A stretch of 64,000 bases of DNA from Bacteroidales bacterium (GTDB taxonomy: Bacteria; Bacteroidota; Bacteroidia; Bacteroidales; F082), in assembly GCA_017539045.1 (NCBI GenBank), contig JAFYHS010000006.1, forward strand, positions 124,001-188,000, written 5' to 3'. A program made the translations under genes and the position numbers. The notes below the pieces were generated by a model. It saw only the letters and a list, made by a program, of their open reading frames with translations. It had not been told where the DNA came from and searched no databases. Of the stretch, positions 1 to 8,573 are shown piece after piece; within the stretch, counting starts at the first letter, position 1; each line of letters starts with the position of its first letter.

Positions 1-1360
1 GAAGACCTTGAACTTCGTGATCCACAGCCTCGAACACCTCGAGAGCATCCTCACCGCTGGTGAGCGCGTCGACGGTTCGAGCCTCTTCCCCTTCATCGAA
101 GCCGGTAAGAGCGACCTCTATGTGGTGCCGAAGTACAAGACCGCCTTCCGCAACCCCTTCACTGAGACGCCCACCCTGGACATCCTCTGCTCGTTCTACA
201 ACCGCGACGGCGAGCCTTTCGAGAGCTCACCTGAACATATCCTCCACAAAGCCCACGAAGTGTTCAAGAAGACCACGGGCTTGCAGATGGAAACCATGGG
301 CGAGCTGGAATACTACATCATCGCCGACGACGAGGAAATCTACGAAGTGCCCGACCAACGTGGCTACCACGAGAGCGCCCCGTTCAACAAGTTCACCGAA
401 TACCGCGTCGAGGCCATGCGCCTCATCGCCCAAGCTGGTGGCTTGATCAAATACGGTCACTCCGAAGTGGGCAACTTCACCCTCGACGGCAAGATCTACG
501 AGCAGAACGAAATCGAGTTCCTGCCCACCAACATCGAAGACGCTGCCGACCAACTCGTGGTCGCCAAGTGGATCATGCGCCAACTGGCTTACGAATATGG
601 CGTCACTCTGACCTTCGCCCCGAAGATCACTGTGGGCAAGGCTGGTTCGGGCATGCACGTGCACTGCAAGTTCACGAAGGACGGCAAGAGCGTCATGGTC
701 AACAAGGGCGAACTCAGCGACTATGGCAAGAAAGCCATCGCCGGTTACATGGACGCTGGCACTTCGCTGCCTGCCTTCGGTAACCCCAACCCGCTGTCGT
801 TCCTCCGTCTGGTGCCCCATCAGGAGGCCCCGACCTCGTTGTGCTGGTCCTACAGCAACCGCAGCGCCTTGGTGCGTGTGCCGCTGGGCTGGATCAACAA
901 CGGCAAGGACATGGCTGCCAACGCCAACCCGCTTGAGAAGAAGTCGAACAAGGACTTCAGCAGCAAGCAGACCTTCGAATGGCGTGCCTCCGACGGCTGC
1001 GCCGACATGTACCTGCTGATGGCCGCCCTCTGCGCCGCCGCTCGTCACGGTTTCGAGATGCCCAACGCCCTCGAAGTGGCCGAGAAGACCTATGTCGGCC
1101 TGGGTGTCAACATCCACGATGCCAAGAACAAGAAGGTGCAAGAGAGCCTCGAACAACTGCCCGACAGCTGCGTGGCTGCCGCCAAGGAGCTCAAGAAAGA
1201 CCGTAAGATCTACACCGAGAAGGGTGTGTTCTCCGATGCCATAATCGACTACATGATCAAGTTCCTCAGCGACTTCAAGGATGCCAACCTCCGCAAGGAA
1301 TTGGGCAACGACACTGAGAAGATCATGAAACTGGTGAAGGAAAACATTCACGTCGGTTAA
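1..1360 (+). CDS. glnA: Glutamine synthetase, 5'-truncated by window edge
   Basis: Cytoplasmic enzyme that joins ammonia to glutamate using ATP; the entry point of ammonia assimilation. The frame is already open at base 2 and reads K-T-L-N-F-V-I, so the start and about 50 N-terminal residues lie upstream; the TTG at 8 is an internal Leu codon, not a start. About 450 residues are visible against roughly 500 for the family. Active-site motifs are present in order: YEQNEIEFLP, the glutamate/metal loop KAGSGMHVH, NRSALVRVP for ATP and phosphate, and FEWRASDGCADMYL near the end. These are GSI-type motifs in the divergent form seen in Bacteroidota. Wobble positions are strongly GC-rich, as in a highly expressed gene. 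The gene ends 8 bases before a palindromic repeat. Confidence 0.93.
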   Translation, partial: KTLNFVIHSLEHLESILTAGERVDGSSLFPFIEAGKSDLYVVPKYKTAFRNPFTETPTLDILCSFYNRDGEPFESSPEHILHKAHEVFKKTTGLQMETMGELEYYIIADDEEIYEVPDQRGYHESAPFNKFTEYRVEAMRLIAQAGGLIKYGHSEVGNFTLDGKIYEQNEIEFLPTNIEDAADQLVVAKWIMRQLAYEYGVTLTFAPKITVGKAGSGMHVHCKFTKDGKSVMVNKGELSDYGKKAIAGYMDAGTSLPAFGNPNPLSFLRLVPHQEAPTSLCWSYSNRSALVRVPLGWINNGKDMAANANPLEKKSNKDFSSKQTFEWRASDGCADMYLLMAALCAAARHGFEMPNALEVAEKTYVGLGVNIHDAKNKKVQESLEQLPDSCVAAAKELKKDRKIYTEKGVFSDAIIDYMIKFLSDFKDANLRKELGNDTEKIMKLVKENIHVG

Positions 1361-1368
1361 AACATCAT

Positions 1369-1398
1369 TGTAGAGACGTGGCGCGCCGCGTCTCTACA
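1369..1398. repeat. 30-bp palindromic repeat, TGTAGAGACG family
   Basis: Arms TGTAGAGACG and CGTCTCTACA flank a 10-bp centre that is itself self-complementary. The same two arms with a 10-bp centre recur at 18517-18568, so this is a dispersed family. It fills the gap between the glutamine synthetase stop and the next ATG, ending 2 bases before that start codon. Confidence 0.85.
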
Positions 1399-1400
1399 GA

Positions 1401-3212
1401 ATGAACAATGCCATGACAAAGGACAAGATATTCAACTGGAGATTTTGCCTTTGTTGTGGCATTTTCATTTGGTTTGTCATCAACCTGTTGCAAGGCATCT
1501 TCACCGAGATACAGGAAGACGAGGCCTATTATGCCCTTTATGGCGAGTACCTCGCTTGGGGATATTATGACCACCCGCCCATGGTGGGGCTGATGACCTT
1601 CTTAAGCAGCCTCTTCTTCTCGGGTACCTTGGGTGTGAGGTTCTTTACGATCATTGCGTCTTGTTTGTCGCTGTGGGTGATGTGGTTGATAGCTATTGGT
1701 CGGCCCTTCGACGGGCTCAGGGACCTTAACCTTTCATCCACCGTGAAAGCAAAGTTCGTTGAGCCTGTCGAAACGCCGACTTGTATGCATGTCTTCCTGT
1801 TTTTCGTTTTGACATGCTCCATCGTGATGTTCAACATCTACGGCTTCGTCACTACGCCCGATGCGAGCCTGATCCTTTTCTCTGCCCTGTTTTTGCTTGT
1901 TTATCAGCGCTATCTGGAAAACAAATCATGGAAAAACGCGCTGCTGATGGGCCTATTCATGGCCTTGATGATTTACAGCAAGTACCATGCTTTCCTATTC
2001 TTGGGGCTGATCGTACTGTCCAACCTCAAACTGCTGAAAGACGGTAAGTTTTGGGCAGCCTGCCTCTTGGCTTTGGCCTTATTGACGCCGCATATTTTGT
2101 GGCAGGTCAACAATGATTTTCCAAGCTTCAAGTACCACCTTGTTGGGCGCAACGAAGCATTTCGCTGGAGTTATTTTTTGGAGTATCTGCCTAACCAGTT
2201 GCTCATTTTCAATCCGTTTACGTTTGGAGCAGTGGTGTATATGCTGATTAAAGATAGGATTTGTGTTCGAATCCCCCCTGCCCCCTTTAAAAGGGGGAGT
2301 GGGGTCTTCGAACGAGGATTGAAGTTTATCCTAATCGGCTTCTTTGTCTTCTTCTGGCTGATGGCCTTCCGCGGACACGTGGAGCCGCATTGGACCATCG
2401 TGTGCGTCATTCCAGTAGTGGTGTTGCTTTATCGCAAAGCATTGGTTGACGACAAGTTAAGGAAATACATTAAGTGGTTTATCCTGCCTTCCCTCCTCTT
2501 GGTCTTGGCCTTCAGGATCCTCCTGTTAACGCCTTTGGCCGACCGTTTTGGCTATCACGGCAAGGAGCCTTATTACAAGGCTATAGAGCAGGTGGCGGGC
2601 GACCGTCCCGTGGTGATACGTGGCTCGTTCCAACAGCCAGCCCTTTACCATTATTTCACGGGCAAGGAAAGCTCAACGCTTCAATGCTACTACGACCGCA
2701 TGACCCAATACGACCTCTGGCAGTTCGACAAGGACTGGATTGGCAAGTCAGTATTTGTTTGCGGTGCGTTGAATGAGCTGTCGGAAGTGTACCATATCGG
2801 CGATGTGGCTGTCGAAGGATTCCTCACCGACCATTTTCAAACGGCCAATAGGCTGATTACAACCTTTAGCATCACCAATGCCAACGACACGGAAACACCG
2901 GTCTTCCATCACGGCGACACCATCCAAGTGGACTTCGCCATCTACAACCCATGCGATGAGATCATCGATTTCCATGACAAGGACTTCGGCATGTGCATCA
3001 AAGCGCAGTATCTGCTCAGCAACGACTTCTCCTATTGTGTTTACGACGATATCGCCACCCTCATGCCACAGACTTCCTATCAAGGGCATCTTTACACCGT
3101 CGTCGGCAACGAAGTGGCAACAGGGCCTAATCGTTTTGCCTTGGGCATAGGCGACCGCATCTCTTCTTTCGTGACAGAAGAGCATCAGTTAAAGATCTTC
3201 ATCGAGAAATAA
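1401..3212 (+). CDS. GT39-family (ArnT/PMT-like) integral membrane glycosyltransferase
   Basis: Probable polyprenyl-phosphate-sugar-dependent glycosyltransferase of the PMT_2/GT39 type, acting at the periplasmic face of the inner membrane; donor and acceptor cannot be read from the sequence. The 603-residue protein starts with a membrane helix followed by EDEAYYALY and YYDHPPM, the acidic first-loop motifs of this superfamily. About ten hydrophobic helices run to residue 380, then a soluble C-terminal domain. Two palindromic repeats lie inside the gene and are translated in frame: residues about 100-127 (from 1699-1780) and 289-305 (from 2265-2313). Both fall in loops between membrane helices, so the protein may still fold. 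The ATG at 1401 is 2 bases past another palindrome; ATG 1413 is an alternative start. Confidence 0.78.
   Translation: MNNAMTKDKIFNWRFCLCCGIFIWFVINLLQGIFTEIQEDEAYYALYGEYLAWGYYDHPPMVGLMTFLSSLFFSGTLGVRFFTIIASCLSLWVMWLIAIGRPFDGLRDLNLSSTVKAKFVEPVETPTCMHVFLFFVLTCSIVMFNIYGFVTTPDASLILFSALFLLVYQRYLENKSWKNALLMGLFMALMIYSKYHAFLFLGLIVLSNLKLLKDGKFWAACLLALALLTPHILWQVNNDFPSFKYHLVGRNEAFRWSYFLEYLPNQLLIFNPFTFGAVVYMLIKDRICVRIPPAPFKRGSGVFERGLKFILIGFFVFFWLMAFRGHVEPHWTIVCVIPVVVLLYRKALVDDKLRKYIKWFILPSLLLVLAFRILLLTPLADRFGYHGKEPYYKAIEQVAGDRPVVIRGSFQQPALYHYFTGKESSTLQCYYDRMTQYDLWQFDKDWIGKSVFVCGALNELSEVYHIGDVAVEGFLTDHFQTANRLITTFSITNANDTETPVFHHGDTIQVDFAIYNPCDEIIDFHDKDFGMCIKAQYLLSNDFSYCVYDDIATLMPQTSYQGHLYTVVGNEVATGPNRFALGIGDRISSFVTEEHQLKIFIEK
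1699..1780. repeat. Inverted-repeat element translated in frame inside the GT39 gene
   Basis: Two arms of 29 bases (1699-1727 and 1752-1780) match as an inverted repeat at 23 of 29 positions. The core of the left arm is CTTCGACGGGCTCAGGG; the right arm carries its complement, GAGCCTGTCGAA. The first 28 bases of the left arm are repeated with one change at 35294-35321 in an unrelated gene. The element is read through as a hydrophilic peptide between two membrane helices. Confidence 0.8.
2265..2313. repeat. 49-bp palindrome translated in frame inside the GT39 gene
   Basis: Outer arms GTTCGAA and TTCGAAC enclose a C-run/G-run hairpin centred on CCCCCTTTAAAAGGGGG. It encodes a Pro/Arg-rich stretch (IPPAPFKRGSG) between two hydrophobic helices. 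Composition differs from the surrounding gene, which supports insertion. Confidence 0.75.
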
Positions 3213-3213
3213 A

Positions 3214-3735
3214 CTAGGATTTCGAATAAGCAGCTTTTATCAAGGCCTCTTGCTCCTGCATCCTGCGCTTGACTTCTTTTAGGTCGTTCTGCTTTTTCTT
3301 TTTGTCTATCACCTTCAGCTCGCAGTCGGCAATAGTCTCCAGCACCTGACGAAGGTTTTTGTCTTTCTCAAGCAGGAAAGCGTGACCCAGGCCATCGATT
3401 TCGCGAAGGCTGTTCATGATATGCATCTGACGCTCGGGACTCAACGTGTTCTGGATGAGAAAAAGATAGTCGAGGCGCGGGGTGAAAGGAAAGAGCACCC
3501 TATCCTTGCGCACCAGCGAGACGAGGTTATAGACGTTATAGTTCTCGCCTGCCGAGTAGTAGAAGAAGGAATAGTTGCCGCCTTCAAATTCAAGGTCGTC
3601 GTATTTGACCAGGTCGATGGAAAGCTTTTTGTTGATATTCCACGCCAGTTTATAGTCGACCAGACCCGAATTGATGCCCACGACGGTGGTGTCGTCGAAC
3701 GACGCAATCTGTATTTTCCTGTTTTTGGGATTCAT
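3214..3735 (-). CDS. IPExxxVDY-family-like protein
   Basis: Protein of 173 residues with no known function, of the small Bacteroidota family usually encoded just after rnc. The N-terminal part holds GLVDYKLAWNINK, the best-conserved stretch of the family, and an acidic/aromatic segment (YDDLEFEGGNYSFFYY). The C-terminus is a charged helix rich in Lys, Glu and Gln. The namesake motif is degenerate here (INSGLVDY). The ATG at 3735 is chosen because a -7 box lies directly upstream and family members begin here; the frame stays open further upstream only inside rnc. It converges on the GT39 gene, with one base between the stops. Confidence 0.75.
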   Translation of the reverse strand: MNPKNRKIQIASFDDTTVVGINSGLVDYKLAWNINKKLSIDLVKYDDLEFEGGNYSFFYYSAGENYNVYNLVSLVRKDRVLFPFTPRLDYLFLIQNTLSPERQMHIMNSLREIDGLGHAFLLEKDKNLRQVLETIADCELKVIDKKKKQNDLKEVKRRMQEQEALIKAAYSKS

Positions 3736-3739
3736 GCCG

Positions 3740-3747
3740 CAAAGATA
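3740..3747 (-). promoter_or_regulatory. Bacteroidota -7 box for the IPExxxVDY-like gene
   Basis: The minus strand reads TATCTTTG, matching TAnnTTTG, 4 bases from the ATG. Any transcript from here would be nearly leaderless. Confidence 0.45.
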
Positions 3748-3766
3748 AACAATTGTTCGAAGAATC

Positions 3767-4486
3767 TCAATCCTCGCTAAACAAAAGTTTCCATGTTTTT
3801 TCGGCGGCCAGCTGTTCCGCGCCACGGATGGAACGGTCGATGGCGTCGCCATAAGGCTTGCCGTCGATGAGCACTTGTATGTGGAATTCTTTCTTATGCC
3901 CCTCACCTATCTCGTCGAGCTGATGGAACACCAGGTTTTTCTTCTGCTTTTGTGACCACTCGAGCAGCTTGCTCTTGAAGTTGGCATCGGTCTGTTGCAG
4001 TTCGTCGACGTCGATATGGACCTTGACGATGCGTTCGATGATGATGCGTTTGGCGAAGTCGTAGCCGCGGTCAAGGTAGATGGCGCCCATTAGGGCTTCA
4101 AAGGCGTTGCCGCCCATCGAGCGGGCGTTGTTGCCCACGTCAGAGGAATGTCGAATATAGCTTCCGAAGCCCAGCTTCTCCGAGAGTCGGTTGAGTGAGA
4201 CACGGCTGACGATACGAGAGCGCATCTCGGTGAGGAAGCCTTCAGGCTGGGTGGGATAGGTATGGAAGAGGTAATCGGCCACGGCGAGGCTCAACACGGC
4301 ATCGCCGAGGTACTCCATACGTTCGTTGCTGACGTGGTAGTTGCCCACGCTCTCGACGGCCACCGATTTATGGGTGAAGGCCACATGATACAAAGCGATA
4401 TTCTTCGGATAGAAGCCGAAGATATTGTGGATATACTCGTAGAGTGCTTTGTCTTGGGGATCTTTTGGGCGCGAAAGGAATGCCAT
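3767..4486 (-). CDS. rnc: Ribonuclease III
   Basis: Endoribonuclease that cuts double-stranded RNA, needed for rRNA maturation. The 239-residue protein has the signature NERMEYLGDAVLSLAVADYLF-type helix (acidic metal ligands E and D) at about residues 49-68, and a second acidic site in GNAFEALMGAIYLDRG. A double-stranded-RNA-binding domain fills the last 70 residues (FKSKLLEWSQ to AAEKTWKLLF). The start is 1 base from the fabF stop, so the genes are translationally linked in the order acpP-fabF-rnc. This order is standard in the phylum. Confidence 0.95.
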   Translation of the reverse strand: MAFLSRPKDPQDKALYEYIHNIFGFYPKNIALYHVAFTHKSVAVESVGNYHVSNERMEYLGDAVLSLAVADYLFHTYPTQPEGFLTEMRSRIVSRVSLNRLSEKLGFGSYIRHSSDVGNNARSMGGNAFEALMGAIYLDRGYDFAKRIIIERIVKVHIDVDELQQTDANFKSKLLEWSQKQKKNLVFHQLDEIGEGHKKEFHIQVLIDGKPYGDAIDRSIRGAEQLAAEKTWKLLFSED

Positions 4487-4487
4487 C

Positions 4488-5744
4488 TTAGGATTCGAAC
4501 TTTTTGAAGATCAAGGTGGCATTTTGGCCGCCAAATCCGAATGAGTTGGACAAGGCGTAATGGATGTCGCGCTTGCGGGCCTTGTGGAAAGTGAAGTCGA
4601 GACGCGAGTCGATGTTCGGGTCGTCGTCGAAGTGGTTGATGGTGGGCGGGATGATGCCGTTCTTCAGTGCCAGGATGCTGGCGATGGCTTCCACCGCACC
4701 GGCACCGCCCAAAAGGTGACCCGTCATGGACTTGGTGGAGTTGATGCTGATGTTATAGGCATGTTCGCCAAACACCTCTTTGATGGCGATGGGCTCGGCC
4801 ACGTCGCCTGCCGGCGTCGAAGTGCCGTGGGTGTTGATGTGGTCGATGACCTCGGGATTGATTTCCGCATCGGCCAAGGCGCGTCGCATGCTCAAGATGC
4901 CACCTTTGCCTTCGGGATGCGGAGCCGTGATGTGATAGGCGTCGGCAGAGGCACCACCACCGACAATCTCAGCGTAGATCTTAGCGCCGCGGGCAACGGC
5001 ATGTTCATACTCTTCCAACACGATGCTACCGGCACCTTCGCCCATGACGAAACCATCGCGATTGAGGTCGAAGGGACGTGAGGCGGTCATATAGTCGTCG
5101 TTGCGCGTCGACAGGGCGTGCATCGAGTTGAAGCCGCCAATGCCGCATTCGCCGATGGCTGCACCAGCACCACCGGCCACGATGACCTTGCTCTTACCGT
5201 AACGGATGTAGTTGAACGCCTCCATAATGGCATGGGCCGAAGAGGCACAAGCCGACACCGTAGAGAAGTTGGGGCCACAGAAGCCGTATTTGATGGATAC
5301 GACACCACTCGGCATGTTGGCAATGAACTTGGTGATGAGGAAGGGGCTGAAACGCGGTGTGCCGTCACCTTCAAGGAAGAACTCCTTCATTTCGTTGAAG
5401 AAATGGTTGACGCCACCGATGCCCGAAGTCAGAAGCACACCCACATCGTCGAAGTCGGTGTTCTCTGGCGTGATGCCCGAGTCGGCGATGGCCTCGTCGG
5501 CGGCCACGATGTCGAACTGGGCGAACAAGTCGTATTTGCGCACGGTCTTCTTGTCGAAGAAGTCGTCAGGGTTGTAGCCCTTCACCTCGCACGCAAAATG
5601 CGTCTTGTATAAAGTGGAATCGAAACGGGTAATCTCACCGGCTCCGTTTTTACCATTCACTAATCCTTCCCAGAAATCCTTTACGGTGTTTCCGATGGGA
5701 GTGATGGCACCCAGGCCTGTGACAACTACGCGCTTCGATTCCAT
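4488..5744 (-). CDS. fabF: 3-oxoacyl-[acyl-carrier-protein] synthase II
   Basis: Condensing enzyme of type II fatty acid synthesis that extends acyl-ACP with malonyl-ACP. The 418-residue length is normal. The thiolase-fold catalytic triad is visible: Cys in VSACASSAHAI, His in NTHGTSTPAGD and His in TKSMTGHLLGGAG, with the Lys just before it. It lies 33 bases after acpP, its protein partner, and runs into rnc. Confidence 0.97.
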   Translation of the reverse strand: MESKRVVVTGLGAITPIGNTVKDFWEGLVNGKNGAGEITRFDSTLYKTHFACEVKGYNPDDFFDKKTVRKYDLFAQFDIVAADEAIADSGITPENTDFDDVGVLLTSGIGGVNHFFNEMKEFFLEGDGTPRFSPFLITKFIANMPSGVVSIKYGFCGPNFSTVSACASSAHAIMEAFNYIRYGKSKVIVAGGAGAAIGECGIGGFNSMHALSTRNDDYMTASRPFDLNRDGFVMGEGAGSIVLEEYEHAVARGAKIYAEIVGGGASADAYHITAPHPEGKGGILSMRRALADAEINPEVIDHINTHGTSTPAGDVAEPIAIKEVFGEHAYNISINSTKSMTGHLLGGAGAVEAIASILALKNGIIPPTINHFDDDPNIDSRLDFTFHKARKRDIHYALSNSFGFGGQNATLIFKKFES

Positions 5745-5777
5745 TATTAAGTTTATTGGTTTCTAAAAATGCTGAAA

Positions 5778-6023
5778 TCAATTGTTTTCAGCACGCATCT
5801 TTTCGATAAGTCTGACGACATCACCGACGGTGACGATGCTTTCCTGCTGGTCGTCCGGGATGGAGAGGTTGAAGCTCTTTTCAAATTCCATCATCAGTTC
5901 GACGGTGTCCAGAGAATCGGCACCCAGGTCGTTGGTGAAGCTAGCTTCCATTGTGACTTCTGAAGGATCAACGCCAAGCTTTTCGGCAATGATCGGAACG
6001 ATTTCATTCAAAATTTCTGACAT
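5778..6023 (-). CDS. acpP: Acyl carrier protein
   Basis: Small acidic carrier (81 residues) that holds growing acyl chains on a 4'-phosphopantetheine arm. The attachment Ser is S37 in GADSLDTVE. The ATG at 6023 gives the usual N-terminus MSEILNE; a TTG three codons upstream is less likely. First gene of the acpP-fabF-rnc block. Confidence 0.96.
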   Translation of the reverse strand: MSEILNEIVPIIAEKLGVDPSEVTMEASFTNDLGADSLDTVELMMEFEKSFNLSIPDDQQESIVTVGDVVRLIEKMRAENN

Positions 6024-6067
6024 AGTTTTCAATTTTTAGTGAATAAATTATTACTCGTTTTCGGCGG

Positions 6068-6075
6068 CAAAGGTA
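6068..6075 (-). promoter_or_regulatory. Bacteroidota -7 box upstream of acpP
   Basis: The minus strand reads TACCTTTG, with an AT-rich stretch and a TTG about 16 bases further upstream as the possible -33 element. Distance to the acpP ATG is about 45 bases. Confidence 0.6.
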
Positions 6076-6141
6076 CAACTTTTTTTTATAACAAGCATTA
6101 TTTTGCATTTTTTGAGCAATAATCGTACCATACCCCTTTAA

Positions 6142-6861
6142 TTAAAAAAGGTTTACGACGCCCCTGAAAATAATGAAATAGGCACCGCAAAGCATCAAGA
6201 GGATGCCTGCTATCTTATTCATCAACGCGGTGCGGTCGGGGTTAAGGAATTTCTTCAAACGTGACGCACCCCAAGCCTTAAGCAACTCCACGGCCAACGT
6301 GGTGCCCAAGACGATGGCAAAGAAGACGATTGTGCTCAGCTTGTTGCCACCCATATTGCCCGCCACCATGGCTACGGCCGAGAACCAGAAGATCCAAACG
6401 AAAGGATTCAAGATGTTGAGCACGAATCCCTTGCCGAGGAAGACGAACCAAGCGGGCTTGTCGTTAGCGTTTTTCATGATCTCTTGCGAGCGTTTCTCTA
6501 TCATCTCTTCCCGGCCTTTCACCTTTCGTCGATAGGTAAAGATGCCAAACAGCAACAGGATGATGCCTGCTCCGATACAGGCCAATGAGGCTTCGAACTG
6601 CGATCGCATCACCACCTGCACCGAAGTCAAGATGCAAAGCGAGATGACCATGGCATCGTTGAGGATGACGCCGATGGCAAACCATGCGGCCGACCTGGCA
6701 CCACGGTGGAGACTGGTCTGCACCAGCGTGATGAACGCAGGACCCATATTGACGATGACGGCAAGAAACAGTCCGATCAGGATGGCCCACAACAAGAAAC
6801 TGAACGATCCGATGCGGCTAAATTCAGGCATTTTGTCGAAAATATCAGGCGTATTTTCCAT
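6142..6861 (-). CDS. LysE/RhtB-family exporter
   Basis: Inner-membrane protein of 239 residues, probably an amino-acid or related metabolite exporter. About six hydrophobic helices are visible, the first at residues 19-45 containing the family motif region GPAFITLVQTSLHRGARSA. A charged cytoplasmic loop (YRRKVKGREEMIEKRSQE) separates the two halves. The substrate cannot be predicted. It lies 12 bases from the GH3-family gene upstream and may share its transcript. Confidence 0.85.
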   Translation of the reverse strand: MENTPDIFDKMPEFSRIGSFSFLLWAILIGLFLAVIVNMGPAFITLVQTSLHRGARSAAWFAIGVILNDAMVISLCILTSVQVVMRSQFEASLACIGAGIILLLFGIFTYRRKVKGREEMIEKRSQEIMKNANDKPAWFVFLGKGFVLNILNPFVWIFWFSAVAMVAGNMGGNKLSTIVFFAIVLGTTLAVELLKAWGASRLKKFLNPDRTALMNKIAGILLMLCGAYFIIFRGVVNLF

Positions 6862-6873
6862 GACACTTCGATT

Positions 6874-8466
6874 TTATTCTTTCAGACTTTTGACATAAGC
6901 TTCCCACATCTCAAGACGTTTGCCTTTCATCACGCGGGGAAACTTGGTGGCGCCGCCCCATTTGCCGATTTTCTGCTCCATGAACTCATAGAAATGCTTG
7001 GTGGGCAACACATCGACAAACAACTCTTTGATGGCTTGGGTACGTTCAACGGCGTAGTCGTCGTTCAGCTTGCAGAGGTTCTCGTCGATGAGTTTCAGCG
7101 CTTGTTGCTTGTCAATGGGCTCATCGCAGCCCAGATACCAATGGTGAGCATACATCGTGTCGTGACGGATACCTGCAACGGTAAACTCCGTGATGTTGAC
7201 ACCCAGCTGCTCAGCCATCATGTCGACGGCACGGGTCATGTTATCCTGCGAGAGATGCTCGCCCGTGATGCTCAAAAACTGCTTGGTACGTCCCGTGATG
7301 ACGATTTCGCAGTCCTCCGTGTCGAGGAACTTGATGGTGTCGCCGATGAGGTAACGCCAGGTGCCTGCACAAGTGGAGAGCAGCAAGGCATAATCCTGGT
7401 CTGCCTTCACCTCCGAGAGCAACAACGTCTTGGGATGTTCCACGATGTTGCCATCCTCGTCGAAGTTCTCCTCATCGAAAGGCACAAACTCGAAGTAGAT
7501 GCCGTTGTCGACCAACAGCTGCATGACGCGTCTCTTCAGGTCGACTTGATAGGCGATATAGCCTTCAGAGGCCAAGTAGCTTTCAACATAAATCACCTCC
7601 TTGCCAAAGATACGCTCAAAGCTCTTCTCATAGGGAGCGAAAGCCACGCCGCTGTGCACATACACCATCAGGTTAGGCCAGATGTCGTGGATGGTCTTCA
7701 GGTTATATTCCTTGATGATGCGTTCGAGAAGGATTTGCACCCAAGCCGGCACACCCACGATGATGCCGATGTCCCACTTAGGGGCGGCCTTCACCATGAG
7801 GTCCATCTTCTCGGCCCAGTCCTTCACCTTCGAGATCTTCTGTCCAGGCTTGTAGAAAGCCTCAAACCACGACGGGATCTTTCCGGCCGAGATGCCCGAG
7901 AGGTCGCCAGCGTAATAGCCAAACTCCTCATTATACTGCAAGTCGGTGCTGCCACCAATCATCAGGACACCACGGCTGTAGAAACTCAAGGGGAAGTCAT
8001 AGCGTGTGGCCGACACCAGCTGGCGGATGCTTGCACGGGTAATCTTGTTGTTCAAGCCGCGGGTGACCGGGATGTATTTGCTGGCCGCCTCCGAGGTGCC
8101 CGAGCTAAGAGCGAAATACTTGATCTTGCCAGGCCAAGCCACATTACGCATGCCTTTTAAGTTGAGATGCCACCACTCGTCGTGCATCTTGTTGTAGTCG
8201 AAAACGGGCACCCGCTTACGAAACTCCTCCATGATGTCTCTCGAGAGCAGAATCTCGTCGAAATGATAATATTTGCCGAACTCGGTGAATTGGGCCTTGG
8301 TCAGCAGCTTGCGCAACTCACGCCTCTGGGCGCGGATGGGGTCGGTGTGGTTTTGACGAATCTCAACAGGAATATTCTTAATCTCTGCCGCAGCCTTCAC
8401 AACGGCTCCCAAGACAGGGACCGGCATCAATTTCTTTATCTTTCTTTTAATGTTTGGACGTTTCAT
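6874..8466 (-). CDS. GH3 auxin-responsive-promoter family protein (acyl-acid amide synthetase-like)
   Basis: Protein of 530 residues related to plant GH3 enzymes, ANL-superfamily ligases that adenylate a carboxylic acid and join it to an amine; the bacterial substrate is unknown. Supporting stretches are YFALSSGTSEAASKYIPVT (the nucleotide loop, STGTT-like), LVYVHSGVAFAPYEKSF, YVESYLASEGYIAYQ and IGDTIKFLDTEDCEIVITGRTKQFLSITGEHLS. The ATG at 8466 is chosen because it follows a promoter box; the upstream extension is hydrophobic and crosses that box. Transcribed divergently from the beta-helix gene. Confidence 0.9.
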   Translation of the reverse strand: MKRPNIKRKIKKLMPVPVLGAVVKAAAEIKNIPVEIRQNHTDPIRAQRRELRKLLTKAQFTEFGKYYHFDEILLSRDIMEEFRKRVPVFDYNKMHDEWWHLNLKGMRNVAWPGKIKYFALSSGTSEAASKYIPVTRGLNNKITRASIRQLVSATRYDFPLSFYSRGVLMIGGSTDLQYNEEFGYYAGDLSGISAGKIPSWFEAFYKPGQKISKVKDWAEKMDLMVKAAPKWDIGIIVGVPAWVQILLERIIKEYNLKTIHDIWPNLMVYVHSGVAFAPYEKSFERIFGKEVIYVESYLASEGYIAYQVDLKRRVMQLLVDNGIYFEFVPFDEENFDEDGNIVEHPKTLLLSEVKADQDYALLLSTCAGTWRYLIGDTIKFLDTEDCEIVITGRTKQFLSITGEHLSQDNMTRAVDMMAEQLGVNITEFTVAGIRHDTMYAHHWYLGCDEPIDKQQALKLIDENLCKLNDDYAVERTQAIKELFVDVLPTKHFYEFMEQKIGKWGGATKFPRVMKGKRLEMWEAYVKSLKE

Positions 8467-8486
8467 TATGCTAACTAAATAGACTG

Positions 8487-8494
8487 CAAAGATA
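8487..8494 (-). promoter_or_regulatory. -7 box for the GH3-family gene
   Basis: TATCTTTG on the minus strand, 21 bases upstream of the ATG at 8466. Confidence 0.55.
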
Positions 8495-8536
8495 CAAAAA
8501 GAAAGACAATAACCATCCATGAAAACAGAAAAGCAC

Positions 8537-8544
8537 TATTTTTG
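8537..8544 (+). promoter_or_regulatory. -7 box for the beta-helix gene
   Basis: TATTTTTG on the plus strand, about 30 bases before the ATG at 8574; divergent from the minus-strand box at 8487-8494. Confidence 0.55.
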
Positions 8545-8573
8545 CAACATACTTATGCAATTCTATTGGAATA

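Noticed and set aside
227-1351. Long open frame on the minus strand opposite glutamine synthetase (374 codons)
   Set aside because: It mirrors a GC-rich coding gene with strong wobble bias, has no known motif and no promoter; an antisense shadow.
6120-6150. Hairpin CCTTTTTTAATTAAAGG at the end of the LysE gene as a terminator
   Set aside because: Short stem overlapping the stop codon with no clear T-tail on the minus strand; too weak to call.
6706-8160. Plus-strand open frame of 484 codons opposite the GH3-family and LysE genes
   Set aside because: It spans two real minus-strand genes and their boundary and has low-complexity His/Val/Leu composition typical of shadows.
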